DNA of 64,000 bases, taken from positions 62,001 to 126,000 of the forward strand of contig JAPLKI010000014.1 of NCBI GenBank assembly GCA_026388155.1, given 5' to 3'. Source of the DNA: Elusimicrobiota bacterium (GTDB lineage: Bacteria > Elusimicrobiota > Elusimicrobia > Elusimicrobiales > UBA9959). Below the pieces are notes generated by a model that was not told the origin of the DNA, searched no databases, and was given only the letters and a program-made list of their open reading frames with translations. Positions 6,914 to 15,840 of this stretch are shown piece after piece. How positions within the stretch are numbered: position 1 is the stretch's first letter; each line of letters starts with the position of its first letter. The position numbers and the translations under genes were made by a program.

Positions 6914-8065
6914 ATGTCTATGAACGAAAAACGCATGATCCAGAATTTCACGGAGCTGGCGCGCATAAGCTCTCTTTCAGGCAAAGAGGCAAAAGTAGCC
7001 AGGCACCTGGAAAGAATTTTCAAGTTTATGGGCGCCGAAGTTTACATGGACAACGCGGGCGAAAAAATACAGGGCGACTGCGGCAACCTGATAGTTAAGA
7101 TAAAAGGCACTGAGCAGGGGGAGCCGTTTTTATTGTCCGCCCACATGGATACCGTGGGCCCGGCTGAAAACATAAAGCCTCAGGTCCATTCAACCACCAT
7201 AACCTCGGACGGCCTCACGGTGCTCGGCGCGGACTGCAAGGCGGGCATTGCCATTATTATTGAGACCGTAAAAGTTCTTGAAGAACTGCGCCTGCCGCAT
7301 CCGCCGCTTGAACTGGTTTTTACCATAAGCGAGGAAATGGCGCTTATGGGAGCCAAATTCCTGGATTATTCAAAACTGAAAGCCCGCCGCGGGCTTATTT
7401 TTGACAATGAGAAGCCGCTTGATTGCGTTATCACGAGCGCGCCGGCCGCGGACAAGATGGATATTAAAGTTTACGGCGTGGCCGCCCACGCGGGCGTTGC
7501 GCCTGAGAAGGGTATCTCGGCCATTAAAGTCGTATCTTCGGCGATAGCTGGCATGAAACTCGGCCGTATAGACAGCGAAACCACGGCGAATATCGGAGTA
7601 ATAAGCGGAGGGAACGCCATCAACATCGTACCGCCGCTGGTCGAGTTAAGCGGCGAGGCGCGCAGCCACAGCCTTGAGAAACTGCGCCGCCAGACAAGGC
7701 ACATGGAAGACTGCCTGAAAAAAGCGGTCAAAAAAATGAGGATCCGGTCCCAGGGCAAAACACTTTCGCCAAGGTACGATTTTCTGCTGGAGCGCAAATT
7801 CCCGAACCTGATAATAAGCAGCCGCGACCCCGTACTGAAACTTATTGACGAAGCCATGAAAATTCAGGGTCTTAAAATGAAAGCCATGGCCTCCGGCGGC
7901 GGCACGGACGCGAATATAATGTACGGCCACGGCATAGGTGCCCCGATACTTTCCACCGGTATGCGCGAGGTGCACACCACGCATGAATATCTGGACCTGA
8001 AGGATTTCTTCGGCTGCGCCCGTTTGACGCTCGATATAATGAGCAGGCTGGCGAGGAAAGATTAG
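6914..8065 (+). CDS. M20-family zinc peptidase, PepT-like
   Basis: 383 residues, cytoplasmic. It belongs to the PepT-like branch of the M20 metallopeptidases, which cleave short peptides with a two-zinc centre. Metal and catalytic motifs are in order: SAHMDTV near residue 74, LGADCKAG (metal-bridging Asp) near 107, ISEEMALMG (general base Glu) near 140, DNEKP near 165, the dimerisation-domain HAGVAPEKG near 193, and the C-terminal SGGGTDANIM and HTTHEY. GAGG precedes the ATG at 6914; an alternative ATG lies two codons in. The downstream OPT transporter would supply its substrates. Confidence 0.93.
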   Translation: MSMNEKRMIQNFTELARISSLSGKEAKVARHLERIFKFMGAEVYMDNAGEKIQGDCGNLIVKIKGTEQGEPFLLSAHMDTVGPAENIKPQVHSTTITSDGLTVLGADCKAGIAIIIETVKVLEELRLPHPPLELVFTISEEMALMGAKFLDYSKLKARRGLIFDNEKPLDCVITSAPAADKMDIKVYGVAAHAGVAPEKGISAIKVVSSAIAGMKLGRIDSETTANIGVISGGNAINIVPPLVELSGEARSHSLEKLRRQTRHMEDCLKKAVKKMRIRSQGKTLSPRYDFLLERKFPNLIISSRDPVLKLIDEAMKIQGLKMKAMASGGGTDANIMYGHGIGAPILSTGMREVHTTHEYLDLKDFFGCARLTLDIMSRLARKD

Positions 8066-8078
8066 GAATGATAACGGG

Positions 8079-8192
8079 AGGGCAGGTGGTTGCCCTGGAG
8101 CCGCATAGCGGATGGGAGGCTCCGCCCGGAACGGGTGGGGAGGGAAACCACGGGAGGGTTTCCTACGCGGCGGAAGGGCAATTACCTGCCCT
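8079..8192. repeat. Stem-bounded interspersed element, copy 1
   Basis: The ends are inverted: AGGGCAGGTGGTTGCCCT at 8079-8096 against AGGGCAATTACCTGCCCT at 8175-8192, each itself a small hairpin. Inside are CTGGAGCCGCATAGCGGATG, then a GGAAACC...GGTTTCC hairpin and CTACGCGGCGGAA. Copy 2 at 62106-62220 has the same interior but different, again complementary, ends. It lies between the peptidase and OPT genes and shows no reading frame. Confidence 0.8.
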
Positions 8193-8248
8193 CCAAAGAT
8201 TACAACAACCTATTTCCGAAAAACTAAATAAACCCTGCAAGGAGCCTT

Positions 8249-10429
8249 ATGGATAAGAAAAAATCCGATTACGAGTTCAAACCTTACATCGATACAAATC
8301 AGACCATACCTGAATTCACCGTGCAGGCCGTGGTGCTGGGTTTTATTTTATCGGTGCTATTCAACGCCGCCAACGCCTACCTCGGCCTTAAGATAGGCAT
8401 GACCGTTTCGGCCTCAATACCCTCGGCCATCATCTCAATGACGGTGTTGCGCATAATACTGCCTAAATTTTTCAACCGCCACGGCACCATACTTGAAAAC
8501 AATATCGTGCACGCTTTCGCCTCAGTAGGCGAATCGCTGGCGGCGGCAATAATATTCACCGTGCCCGCCATCATTTTCATGGGCGGCACTATCACTAATT
8601 CCATGGTGTTCATGCTGGGGCTTACGGGCGGCGTGCTGGGACTTCTGCTGATGGTACCTCTGCGCCATTCTCTGATGGTGACGGAGCATAAAACCCTGCC
8701 CTTTCCGGAAGGCAGCGCCTGCTCAAAAGTGCTTATCGCCGGCGATAAAGGGGGCGCCTCGGCAAAGCCCGTGTTCGCCGGCATTCTGACAGGCGGCATA
8801 TTCAAATTTTTCATGTCCGGCTTTATGATGTTCAAGGACACCATTTCGTGGAGTTTCGCCTCGCTTAACAAGGCGGGCTTCGGCTATGAAATTTCGCCCC
8901 TGTTCCTTGGCGTGGGCTATCTGGTGGGGCTTCGCATCTCGGCGGTGATGTTCGCGGGCGGCGCGTTCGGTTACTGGGTGCTTATACCCGCCATTAACGC
9001 TTTCGGCGGGCATAATATCATTTCACCCGGCCTCATACCCATAGCCGACATGACCACCGAGGACATAAGGGTCAATTATGTCAAATATATCGGCGCGGGC
9101 GGAGTGGCTTTCGGCGGCCTTATCAGCATTATAAAATCTCTGCCGGATATTTTCTCTTCTTTAAAGTACAGCTTGGCGGGCCTAAGCACGAAGGCCGAAA
9201 TAAAGGAAGGCTCGCAGACACAGACCAAAAGAGATTTTGAACATACCTATATAGTGTGGGCGGGCGGGGTGTTGGGCGCCATTATAGGCATTTTCGCTTT
9301 TGAAATACCCTGGCACCTCGGGCCCGCGGCTTGGGACCCCGTGCTGCGGCTTTTCGCGGGAATAATCACGCGCATATTTTTAGCCGGTTCGGCCGGGGCT
9401 TTGATACTTGGTTTCTGCTTCTGGGCCATAGCCAACTCCTGCGCCAAAGTCTGCCATAAATTTCTCAGGATAGAACAGGACACGCCGCTGCCGCTGGTAC
9501 TGGCCGGCGTGATAGCCATGTTCCTTTTACTGTGGCTGGTGCCGCTTTTTGACCTGACTTTCTGGGAAGCCCTGATAGTTGTTATCTTCTCAATGTTCTT
9601 TACGGCGGTCAGCGCGCGGATGGTGGGGCTTATCGGCAGCACCAACCAGCCTGTATCCGGCATGACTATAACGGCGCTTTTATCACTGACCCTGCTGTTC
9701 GTCTTCATGGGACATAATAAGGAAACGGCAAAGGTGGCGGCTATCATGGCGGGCGCGGTGGTGTGCATCGCTATCTCTGTTTCGGGTGACTTGTCGCAGG
9801 ACCTTAAAACCGCGGCGCTCATAGGCGCAACGCCCTGGAAGGTTCAGTTGGCGCAGGTGGCCGGCACCCTGGTGTCGGCCGTGCGTTCGGGTTTTGTTCT
9901 GCTTATCCTTTACTGGGCTTACGGCTTTGGCGCGCCCACGGCAGCGCACCCGAACGCCCTTGAAGCTCCCCAGGCGCAATTAATGGCCAAGCTTGTGGAA
10001 GGCGCTACCGGGGGGAATCTGCCCTGGCTTTTACTCGGGCTTGGCGGGGCGATAGGGCTTATCTGCGAGCTGTGCGGCATTTCGGCTTTGGCCTTTGCCA
10101 TCGGGCTTTATCTGCAGATAACCAACTGGCCCATGATACTTCTGGGCGGGTACATAGCATACATAGTTTCCAGGCACGCTGGCGGCGCGCCGGACGAGGA
10201 GCACGACCCGGGTTCGCTGTTCTCGTCGGGTCTGATAGCGGGCGACGCGCTGATGGGGATAGGTCTCGCCATCGTTACTGTGCTTAAATGGGACAAGCCC
10301 CTGATGCTCCGTGACCCGAACGCGGGCTCCTTTACTTTTGAAGCCGTTCTCTCCACCGTTCTCTACCTGTGCATAGCCCTGGCGCTCTACCTTGTGGCCA
10401 GGAAGAAACACAGGAAAGCGGTTGTTTAG
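8249..10429 (+). CDS. OPT family oligopeptide transporter
   Basis: 726 residues, inner membrane, about 15-16 hydrophobic segments; the length matches bacterial OPT proteins. It begins with the family's PEFTVQAVVLGFILSVLFNA and NAYLGLKIGMTVSASIPSA blocks and retains NIVHAFASVGESLAAAIIFT and PLRHSLMVTEHKTLPFPEG. The family imports oligopeptides, or metal chelates in some members, driven by the proton gradient. AAGGAG precedes the ATG. Placed after a PepT-like peptidase, it probably forms a peptide uptake and degradation unit. Confidence 0.95.
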   Translation: MDKKKSDYEFKPYIDTNQTIPEFTVQAVVLGFILSVLFNAANAYLGLKIGMTVSASIPSAIISMTVLRIILPKFFNRHGTILENNIVHAFASVGESLAAAIIFTVPAIIFMGGTITNSMVFMLGLTGGVLGLLLMVPLRHSLMVTEHKTLPFPEGSACSKVLIAGDKGGASAKPVFAGILTGGIFKFFMSGFMMFKDTISWSFASLNKAGFGYEISPLFLGVGYLVGLRISAVMFAGGAFGYWVLIPAINAFGGHNIISPGLIPIADMTTEDIRVNYVKYIGAGGVAFGGLISIIKSLPDIFSSLKYSLAGLSTKAEIKEGSQTQTKRDFEHTYIVWAGGVLGAIIGIFAFEIPWHLGPAAWDPVLRLFAGIITRIFLAGSAGALILGFCFWAIANSCAKVCHKFLRIEQDTPLPLVLAGVIAMFLLLWLVPLFDLTFWEALIVVIFSMFFTAVSARMVGLIGSTNQPVSGMTITALLSLTLLFVFMGHNKETAKVAAIMAGAVVCIAISVSGDLSQDLKTAALIGATPWKVQLAQVAGTLVSAVRSGFVLLILYWAYGFGAPTAAHPNALEAPQAQLMAKLVEGATGGNLPWLLLGLGGAIGLICELCGISALAFAIGLYLQITNWPMILLGGYIAYIVSRHAGGAPDEEHDPGSLFSSGLIAGDALMGIGLAIVTVLKWDKPLMLRDPNAGSFTFEAVLSTVLYLCIALALYLVARKKHRKAVV

Positions 10430-10493
10430 TTTATTTCGTTGGACTGCGAATTTGGCTACTCCTTAAGGGAGCCGACAAATTTCCCGCGCGCTC

Positions 10494-10692
10494 CAATACT
10501 TGCGTAGGTGCCGTATCGGGGACGGTGTCCCTCAGACGGCCGGGACCGGGTTTGGCGAAGACGACCGGGGTCTTCCGCCGGCTCCGGAACGCGCCGTCCG
10601 CCTTAGGCGGACGGCTTGAACGGTCCTCGCCGTCCCTAATGATAGGCCGTCTGAAAGCCATAGGCCCTGATACGGCACCTGCGTAGGCATTG
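10494..10692. repeat. Inverted pair of 47-bp repeats around a 105-bp core
   Basis: A forward copy (10494-10540) and an inverted copy (10646-10692), both exactly 47 bp, flank a core holding the palindrome GCCGTCCGCC-TTA-GGCGGACGGC at 10603-10625. The structure is MITE-like, but no target-site duplication is evident. The hairpin tips are GGGAC-GGT-GTCCC (forward) and GGGCC-TAT-GGCTT (inverted copy read in its own direction). No gene is seen from 10430 to 10820. Confidence 0.88.
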
Positions 10693-10820
10693 GGATTTGC
10701 TCCAGACCCCGGCCGTAAACCCTCAAAAGGAGCGTGCGGAAAATTCGCCGGCTCCTTTTATTGTTTCGTTGGAAATATTCACAACATGGCAGCGTCTGCA
10801 TTTTCGATACAGAGAATCAA

Positions 10821-11450
10821 ATGATATCAGCGGTCAAAGCCAATAAAAATTATTTCCGGGAGGCTTACCGCTCGGGCCTGCACGGCTGGGAAGCGGAGCC
10901 CAGCCCTTACGCGCTCCGCTACCTTGGCCGGCTCCGCAAAAAACTGCCCGGAGCGGCGCTTCTGGACCTGGGCTGCGGCGAGGGCAGGCACGCCGTCGCC
11001 GCCGCGCGTCTGGGATTGCGCGTGATCGCCGTAGACACCGAGCCGGGCGCCCTGAAACGGGCAAAGGCCAAAGCGCGCGCTGCCGGGGTTACCGGCTTGC
11101 GTTTTTTGAAGGCTGACGCGCTCGCGCTGCCGTTCGCCCGGGGAAGTTTCGATATTATTCTTGATTTCGGCTGTCTCCACCACCAGCGTAAGACCGACTG
11201 GCCGGCGTACAAGCGGTCCATCCTGCGGGCACTGAAACCGGGGGGATTTCTTATACTTTCGGTATTCAGCCCCCGTTTCCGATTCTTTAAGGGAACAAAT
11301 CGGGACTGGCACATAGCGCGGGGGGCTTACCGCCGCTGTTTTTCCAAAAAAGACTTTCCGGCTCTTTTCGGAAAGGATTTTATGGTCCTTTCCCTGACGG
11401 AAGCCCCGAACGGTTTCTGGCACGCACTGCTGGAACGCGGTGTGAAATGA
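10821..11450 (+). CDS. Class I SAM-dependent methyltransferase
   Basis: 209 residues from the ATG at 10821. A GTG at 10734 would add 29 residues encoded by repeat-derived sequence and sits one base after its AGGAG, so I reject it. Motif I is LLDLGCGEGRHAVAAARLG (residues about 46-64), followed by VIAVDTEPGALKRAKAKA (acidic ribose-binding Asp), FLKADALALPF and the LHH post-motif. It fits the Methyltransf_11/25 type acting on small molecules; the substrate is not deducible. It is the first gene of a rightward run of four. Confidence 0.9.
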   Translation: MISAVKANKNYFREAYRSGLHGWEAEPSPYALRYLGRLRKKLPGAALLDLGCGEGRHAVAAARLGLRVIAVDTEPGALKRAKAKARAAGVTGLRFLKADALALPFARGSFDIILDFGCLHHQRKTDWPAYKRSILRALKPGGFLILSVFSPRFRFFKGTNRDWHIARGAYRRCFSKKDFPALFGKDFMVLSLTEAPNGFWHALLERGVK

Positions 11451-11509
11451 TCCCCGCGGTATAGAATAAAGGGCAGGCGTGAAAATTAGGTAAGATATGA
11501 ACAATCATT

Positions 11510-11833
11510 ATGCGCCACAATAAATATCTATTACCAGTTCTCGCAGCGGCCCTTTTTTGCGCCTGCGCCCTGCCGAAACGAAAAATCCCGCCGCCCGCAG
11601 TGCCGGACCAAAAAGAGGCGGCGCCGGCCAAAAAAGAGGTTGTGGTAGTGAAGCTTTCTCCGGAGGACGCGCAAAAAGTGGATAGCCTGTATTACAAAGC
11701 GGTCGGCGCCTACAGCAACAACAACATGGGCGCGGCGCTGAAGTATCTTGACGAGATCTCCGCAATACACCCCTCCTATCAACAAGCCATGGAACTGCGG
11801 GAAAAGATAAGGAGCGTCTCCGGGAGCAGGTAA
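11510..11833 (+). CDS. Small TPR-like lipoprotein
   Basis: 107 residues. The N-terminal hydrophobic stretch ends at LFCAC, a lipobox-like site (Cys about 18 or 20). A Pro/Lys-rich linker follows, then a TPR-like pair of helices (KVDSLYYKAVGAYSNNNMGA, then ALKYLDEISAIHPSYQQAME) typical of small periplasmic TPR lipoproteins. It could serve as an accessory to the adjacent sensor kinase or to envelope assembly; this is inference from adjacency. There is no clear ribosome site before the ATG. Confidence 0.78.
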   Translation: MRHNKYLLPVLAAALFCACALPKRKIPPPAVPDQKEAAPAKKEVVVVKLSPEDAQKVDSLYYKAVGAYSNNNMGAALKYLDEISAIHPSYQQAMELREKIRSVSGSR

Positions 11834-11858
11834 ACTTCCTCCGCATAACCCAAATACC

Positions 11859-13157
11859 ATGAAAATCAACAGGTTCAGGGAGATAGCAATAAACATCTCC
11901 CTCGTTTTTTCCGCGCTGGTGTTCCTGGTTATACTGGGTACCGCCGACCTCATACTCAAGGACGCCAGAAACTCCGTCTTCAAAGATATGCGCCTGCGCT
12001 CCGAAATATTCTCAAGGAGGGCCGGCACGGCCATGTTCCCGAAAGAAGACCTGTTCTCGCTGCACTTCCTCGTGAACACCATGATGCTGGACAAGGTCAT
12101 AAAATACGCCTTGGTGTCCGACAGCGCCGGCAGAGTACGTTCACACTCCGACCCCGACAAGATAGGGAGTATAGACGCGAGCCGCGAGGGGGACGCGGCA
12201 AGGAACTCCAAGATTCCGCTGACGCAGAATTTCAAGGGCGATGACGGCCTGAATTATTTTTATTTTTCCGAGCCTATACTCGTGGGAAACAGACGGCTTG
12301 GCACCGTCGCAGTGGCTATCAACAGCGAAACCATGAAATACCGCCTGGCCGACACCACGCGCGATCTGCTGCTTATTTTCCTGGCGGCGCTGGGCGCCAT
12401 GGGGCTGCTGTTTGAGATAAGGTCGCTGGTCCGCAAGGAGCAAAAAGCCGCCGCGTTAAAATCGGCCATGGTGCACACCGTCAGCCATGAATTCAACAAC
12501 GCGCTCACGGTCATCGACGCCGTCATTTACCTGCTGGAGGAATCCGAGCCAGAAAAAAGCGACGCTTCACGCGCAGGCCTGTACCGGACCCTCGGCTATC
12601 AACGGAATTCTCTGAAGCTCTACGTAAAGAACATCCTGAACGAGGCCAGAATGGAAGCCGGCCGGTTTAAGATAGAAAAGAAGCCGCTGGCGCTGCGCGA
12701 TCTGGTGGCCAGCTTAGTGTCGGCCATGGAAGAGCTGATGCGCAGGAAGAAGATTTCTTTTTCGCTCGACATGCCCGAGGGACCGGGCGTGGTGGACGCC
12801 GACCATGAAGCGCTGGCGCTGGTGATCTCCAACCTGATGGGCAATGCCGTCAAATACACTCCGGAAAGCGGCAGGATAGCGGTCCGGCTGGCGCCTGACG
12901 CCCAAAAAGCCGGCCACATAAATTTTTGCATAGAGAATTCCGGCCGCGGCATCGCCGCCGCCGATATAGAGAAGATAAAGACTGAATTTTTCAGGACCGG
13001 GGAAGGCCAGGCCGCCGCCGAGGGCTTCGGGCTTGGGCTTAAGATCTGCAACGACATGCTGCTGCTGCACGGCAGCTCGCTGGAAGTTACAAGTGAGCCA
13101 GGCAAAAACGCCTGTTTTTGTTTCTCTCTTCCAGTGGCGGCGGAGAACATAAAGTAA
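11859..13157 (+). CDS. Orphan membrane sensor histidine kinase
   Basis: 432 residues. Membrane segments at about 10-30 and 168-187 flank a periplasmic sensing region of about 135 residues of single-CHASE/dCache type. The HisKA phospho-acceptor is in HTVSHEFNNALT (His about 207-211). The ATPase domain has N-box NLMGNAVKYTPESG near 322, NSGRGIAAADI (G1, with Asn where Asp is common), and GFGLGLKICNDMLLLHG (G2). No response-regulator gene is adjacent; the HD-GYP regulator at 25279 is one candidate partner but is 12 kb away. Start ATG at 11859, 25 bases after the TPR lipoprotein. Confidence 0.92.
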   Translation: MKINRFREIAINISLVFSALVFLVILGTADLILKDARNSVFKDMRLRSEIFSRRAGTAMFPKEDLFSLHFLVNTMMLDKVIKYALVSDSAGRVRSHSDPDKIGSIDASREGDAARNSKIPLTQNFKGDDGLNYFYFSEPILVGNRRLGTVAVAINSETMKYRLADTTRDLLLIFLAALGAMGLLFEIRSLVRKEQKAAALKSAMVHTVSHEFNNALTVIDAVIYLLEESEPEKSDASRAGLYRTLGYQRNSLKLYVKNILNEARMEAGRFKIEKKPLALRDLVASLVSAMEELMRRKKISFSLDMPEGPGVVDADHEALALVISNLMGNAVKYTPESGRIAVRLAPDAQKAGHINFCIENSGRGIAAADIEKIKTEFFRTGEGQAAAEGFGLGLKICNDMLLLHGSSLEVTSEPGKNACFCFSLPVAAENIK

Positions 13158-13184
13158 ACTCCCGTTAAATAATGAGGTGATTTT

Positions 13185-15758
13185 ATGTGCGGTGTGATAG
13201 GTCTGCGCTGCGAAAAAGACAGGAAGGATCTGGGCGCTGTCGCCTCCAGGCTTTTAAGAATGCTTGAATACCGCGGCTACGATTCCACCGGCGCGCTTAT
13301 ACAGGATTCCGCCGGGAATATTGTGTTGAAGAAGGATGTAGGCGCTCCCACGATAATCACGAAAAAACTGGGAATTGACAAGCTGGCCGGCAAACTGTTC
13401 TGCGGCCAGGTGCGCTGGGCCACGTTCGGAATGGTGACGAAAGAAAACGCCCAGCCCCATGATGTACGCTGCCACACACATATATACGGCGCTCACAACG
13501 GCAACATCACCAATTGCGACCAGCTGAAAGAATGGCTTGTCAGCCGCGGTCATGACGTGAAAAGCGATAACGACGGGGAAATGCTTGTTCACACTATTGA
13601 ACACTTTTTCGCCATCGAGCTAAAAAAACTCAAAGACAGCAAGAACAAAGAACAAAGATACGCGGCTTTTAAGGCCGCGATAATTAAAGCCGCTAAAAAA
13701 ACAACGGGCTCCTTTGCCGCCGTGGTCGTAGACCCTGTCACCGAGCTTATGGCCTGCATTAAGGCCGGCAGCAGCCTTTATATGGGCGAGGGGACGCATG
13801 ACGGGCAGGGCGGTTTTGTTATCGCTTCGTCGGACCTGGCCAGCGTTCTTTCGATGACAAAAACACTTTATCCGATAAAAGAGGACGAGTTCGCGCTTTA
13901 CACGCATGAAAAAGCCGATTTTTATAACATTAAAACCGGAGAGAGCATCAAAAAAGATACGACCAGAAGCCACCTGAAAGTGGAGGAAGCAGAACTGAAA
14001 AAGCCGTTTAAATATTTCATGGAACAGGAAATCGCGGGCGAAGTTGACGCCGCCGGAAAAGTTATAAAATATTTTGCCGACAAGTCGCCCCTGATCGCTC
14101 TCACCCGGAAAGTGACCGCTAAGTACCCTGAACTGGTTAAGGAGCTCAAAGCAGAAATACTCAGGCTGGCCTCCATAACGCAAGTTTCGGAACTCAAAAC
14201 GGAAGTGGCCGGATTCCTGAGATCAAAGGCGACTGAAAAAGTTCCGGCTTTTGTCCGGGACTGCCGTCCCTCCCTAAGCACGCTTCCTTTTGAATCTTAT
14301 CTCGCAGATTTTTTTGAGGAGCTGCGCGGCGTTCTCGGCCCGGAGAAAAACAACCCGGCGATCAAGTTCGCCGACGCGCTTTTTATGCTGGAAGAGATAG
14401 AAGACGCCGGGATAAGGGTCGACGCTTTTGTGAGACGGCTAACCGCATGTTACAAAAGCGGCAACACGGCCTATTTTGTGGCCTGCGGGACTTCATATAA
14501 CGCCGCGAAATGCGCTTCGGTTTTTTTCAACAAGATAGCCGGCGTCAACATTACGGCCTATCTGCCGGGGGATTTCAGGTCGCAATGCCTGGAGGCGGTT
14601 GAGAACGGCGACATTCTCATCGGCATAAGCCAGAGCGGGGAGACAAAAGACCTGATAGATATTTTCAACCAGGTGAAAGAAGCGGGCAAAAAAGTAGTCC
14701 ATATCAATATCGTGAACAATGTCAATTCCACTATCGCCCTTGAAAAGTCGGACATTTTTATCCCGCTGCACTGCGGCCCTGAAATAGCGGTACCCGCCAC
14801 AAAAAGCTTCATCAATCAGCTTCTGGTACTTTATATCCTGGCCGTCTATCTGGCCGGGCACTTTTTAAAGGAAAGAATAAGATCGATTTCAAAAGAAAAC
14901 CTTGAAAAACACAGGCGGAACATTTACCTTATTCCGGAACTGATCGGCGCAGCGATAAAGAACTGCCGTGACTCGGTCCGGCAGGCCAGCCTTGACCTGT
15001 TCCTTGAGCCGAGCATACATATACTGGCCACCGGAATGCAGGGGATAGCCAGGGAAGGGGCGCTCAAGGTCCGCGAAGTGGTTTTGAACCACACGGAAGG
15101 TTTTGAAGCCCCGGAGTTCAAGCACGGACCCAACACGATACTCGGCGTGAACACTATCTTCGGGATGGAAGGCGTCGGCGGGCTTGTGAACAAATTTTCG
15201 GACACTATCAAATACGCCATAAGCCGGAAAGCCGGAAAAAATTTACCGGCGGAAAGCCTGTACAGGATTTTCCGCGCCGTGTCCGACTACGCTTTTTTCG
15301 ACATTAAACCGGAAGGCCTTTCCAGTGAAGAATCCGGGATATTCACCGGCATCTTCAGGGAGCATAATTTTTTCGAGAGCATGTACACTAATTATCCCCT
15401 TATCTTTGTCACCGGACCGAATTCCAGGGATATCAACCTTACTATTTCCCAGATCAATACGCATAAGATACGGGGCGCGAATATCTATGTGATAGCCGAG
15501 GAAAACAGGATCCTGCGGGACACCGCAGAGAAAAGCGTCCCCTCCATGTACTCGAAAACCTACAGATCTGGATACATCGTCCTTCCCAGGACGGGCGATG
15601 ACCTGCTTGTTTTTTTCACAAGTTCGGTGGTACTGCAGCTTCTTGCCTTCGAGATGAGCGTAAGAAAAATGAAATTTCTCGACCGGCTTGAGATACGGGA
15701 CCACGGCGTGCATCCCGACTCGCCGAAAAATGTCAGCAAATCCATAACGGTCGATTAG
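13185..15758 (+). CDS. GlmS-type glutamine:fructose-6-phosphate amidotransferase, long variant
   Basis: 857 residues against about 610 for GlmS. Class II glutaminase domain: catalytic Cys2 in MCGVIGLRC, RGYDSTG, CGQVRWATFG, QPHD, AHNGNITN and SDNDGEML. The two sugar-isomerase (SIS) domains carry CGTSYNAA near residue 434 and SQSGETKD near 484; REGALKVREV lies near 622, and the C-terminus KNVSKSITVD matches the GlmS PKNLAKSVTV tail. It would make glucosamine-6-phosphate for cell-wall precursors. Two expansions are visible: about 130 extra residues between the glutaminase and SIS domains, and about 115 in the C-terminal half. AGGTGA precedes the ATG. It could be the cell's only GlmS or a paralogue with another sugar substrate. 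Confidence 0.9.
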   Translation: MCGVIGLRCEKDRKDLGAVASRLLRMLEYRGYDSTGALIQDSAGNIVLKKDVGAPTIITKKLGIDKLAGKLFCGQVRWATFGMVTKENAQPHDVRCHTHIYGAHNGNITNCDQLKEWLVSRGHDVKSDNDGEMLVHTIEHFFAIELKKLKDSKNKEQRYAAFKAAIIKAAKKTTGSFAAVVVDPVTELMACIKAGSSLYMGEGTHDGQGGFVIASSDLASVLSMTKTLYPIKEDEFALYTHEKADFYNIKTGESIKKDTTRSHLKVEEAELKKPFKYFMEQEIAGEVDAAGKVIKYFADKSPLIALTRKVTAKYPELVKELKAEILRLASITQVSELKTEVAGFLRSKATEKVPAFVRDCRPSLSTLPFESYLADFFEELRGVLGPEKNNPAIKFADALFMLEEIEDAGIRVDAFVRRLTACYKSGNTAYFVACGTSYNAAKCASVFFNKIAGVNITAYLPGDFRSQCLEAVENGDILIGISQSGETKDLIDIFNQVKEAGKKVVHINIVNNVNSTIALEKSDIFIPLHCGPEIAVPATKSFINQLLVLYILAVYLAGHFLKERIRSISKENLEKHRRNIYLIPELIGAAIKNCRDSVRQASLDLFLEPSIHILATGMQGIAREGALKVREVVLNHTEGFEAPEFKHGPNTILGVNTIFGMEGVGGLVNKFSDTIKYAISRKAGKNLPAESLYRIFRAVSDYAFFDIKPEGLSSEESGIFTGIFREHNFFESMYTNYPLIFVTGPNSRDINLTISQINTHKIRGANIYVIAEENRILRDTAEKSVPSMYSKTYRSGYIVLPRTGDDLLVFFTSSVVLQLLAFEMSVRKMKFLDRLEIRDHGVHPDSPKNVSKSITVD

Positions 15759-15827
15759 CCCAAAATCCCCAAGTTTGCGACAAATAACCCTGAACCAACG
15801 CGACACACCCTTGTCGCGGTCGTCTGC

Positions 15828-15833
15828 TATACT
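15828..15833 (+). promoter_or_regulatory. Extended -10 (TGC-TATACT) placed for a leaderless transcript
   Basis: TATACT with an upstream TGC starts 13 bases before the ATG at 15841, putting the predicted transcription start at or next to the start codon. No ribosome site is present. Confidence 0.5.
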
Positions 15834-15840
15834 AAGCATT

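Noticed and set aside
10494-10692. Inverted 47-bp repeats as the ends of an insertion sequence
   Set aside because: The 105-bp interior cannot encode a transposase and I see no target-site duplication.
10734-10820. N-terminal extension of the methyltransferase from a GTG start
   Set aside because: The AGGAG is one base from the GTG, the extra residues have no methyltransferase features, and the ATG at 10821 starts at the family's normal position.
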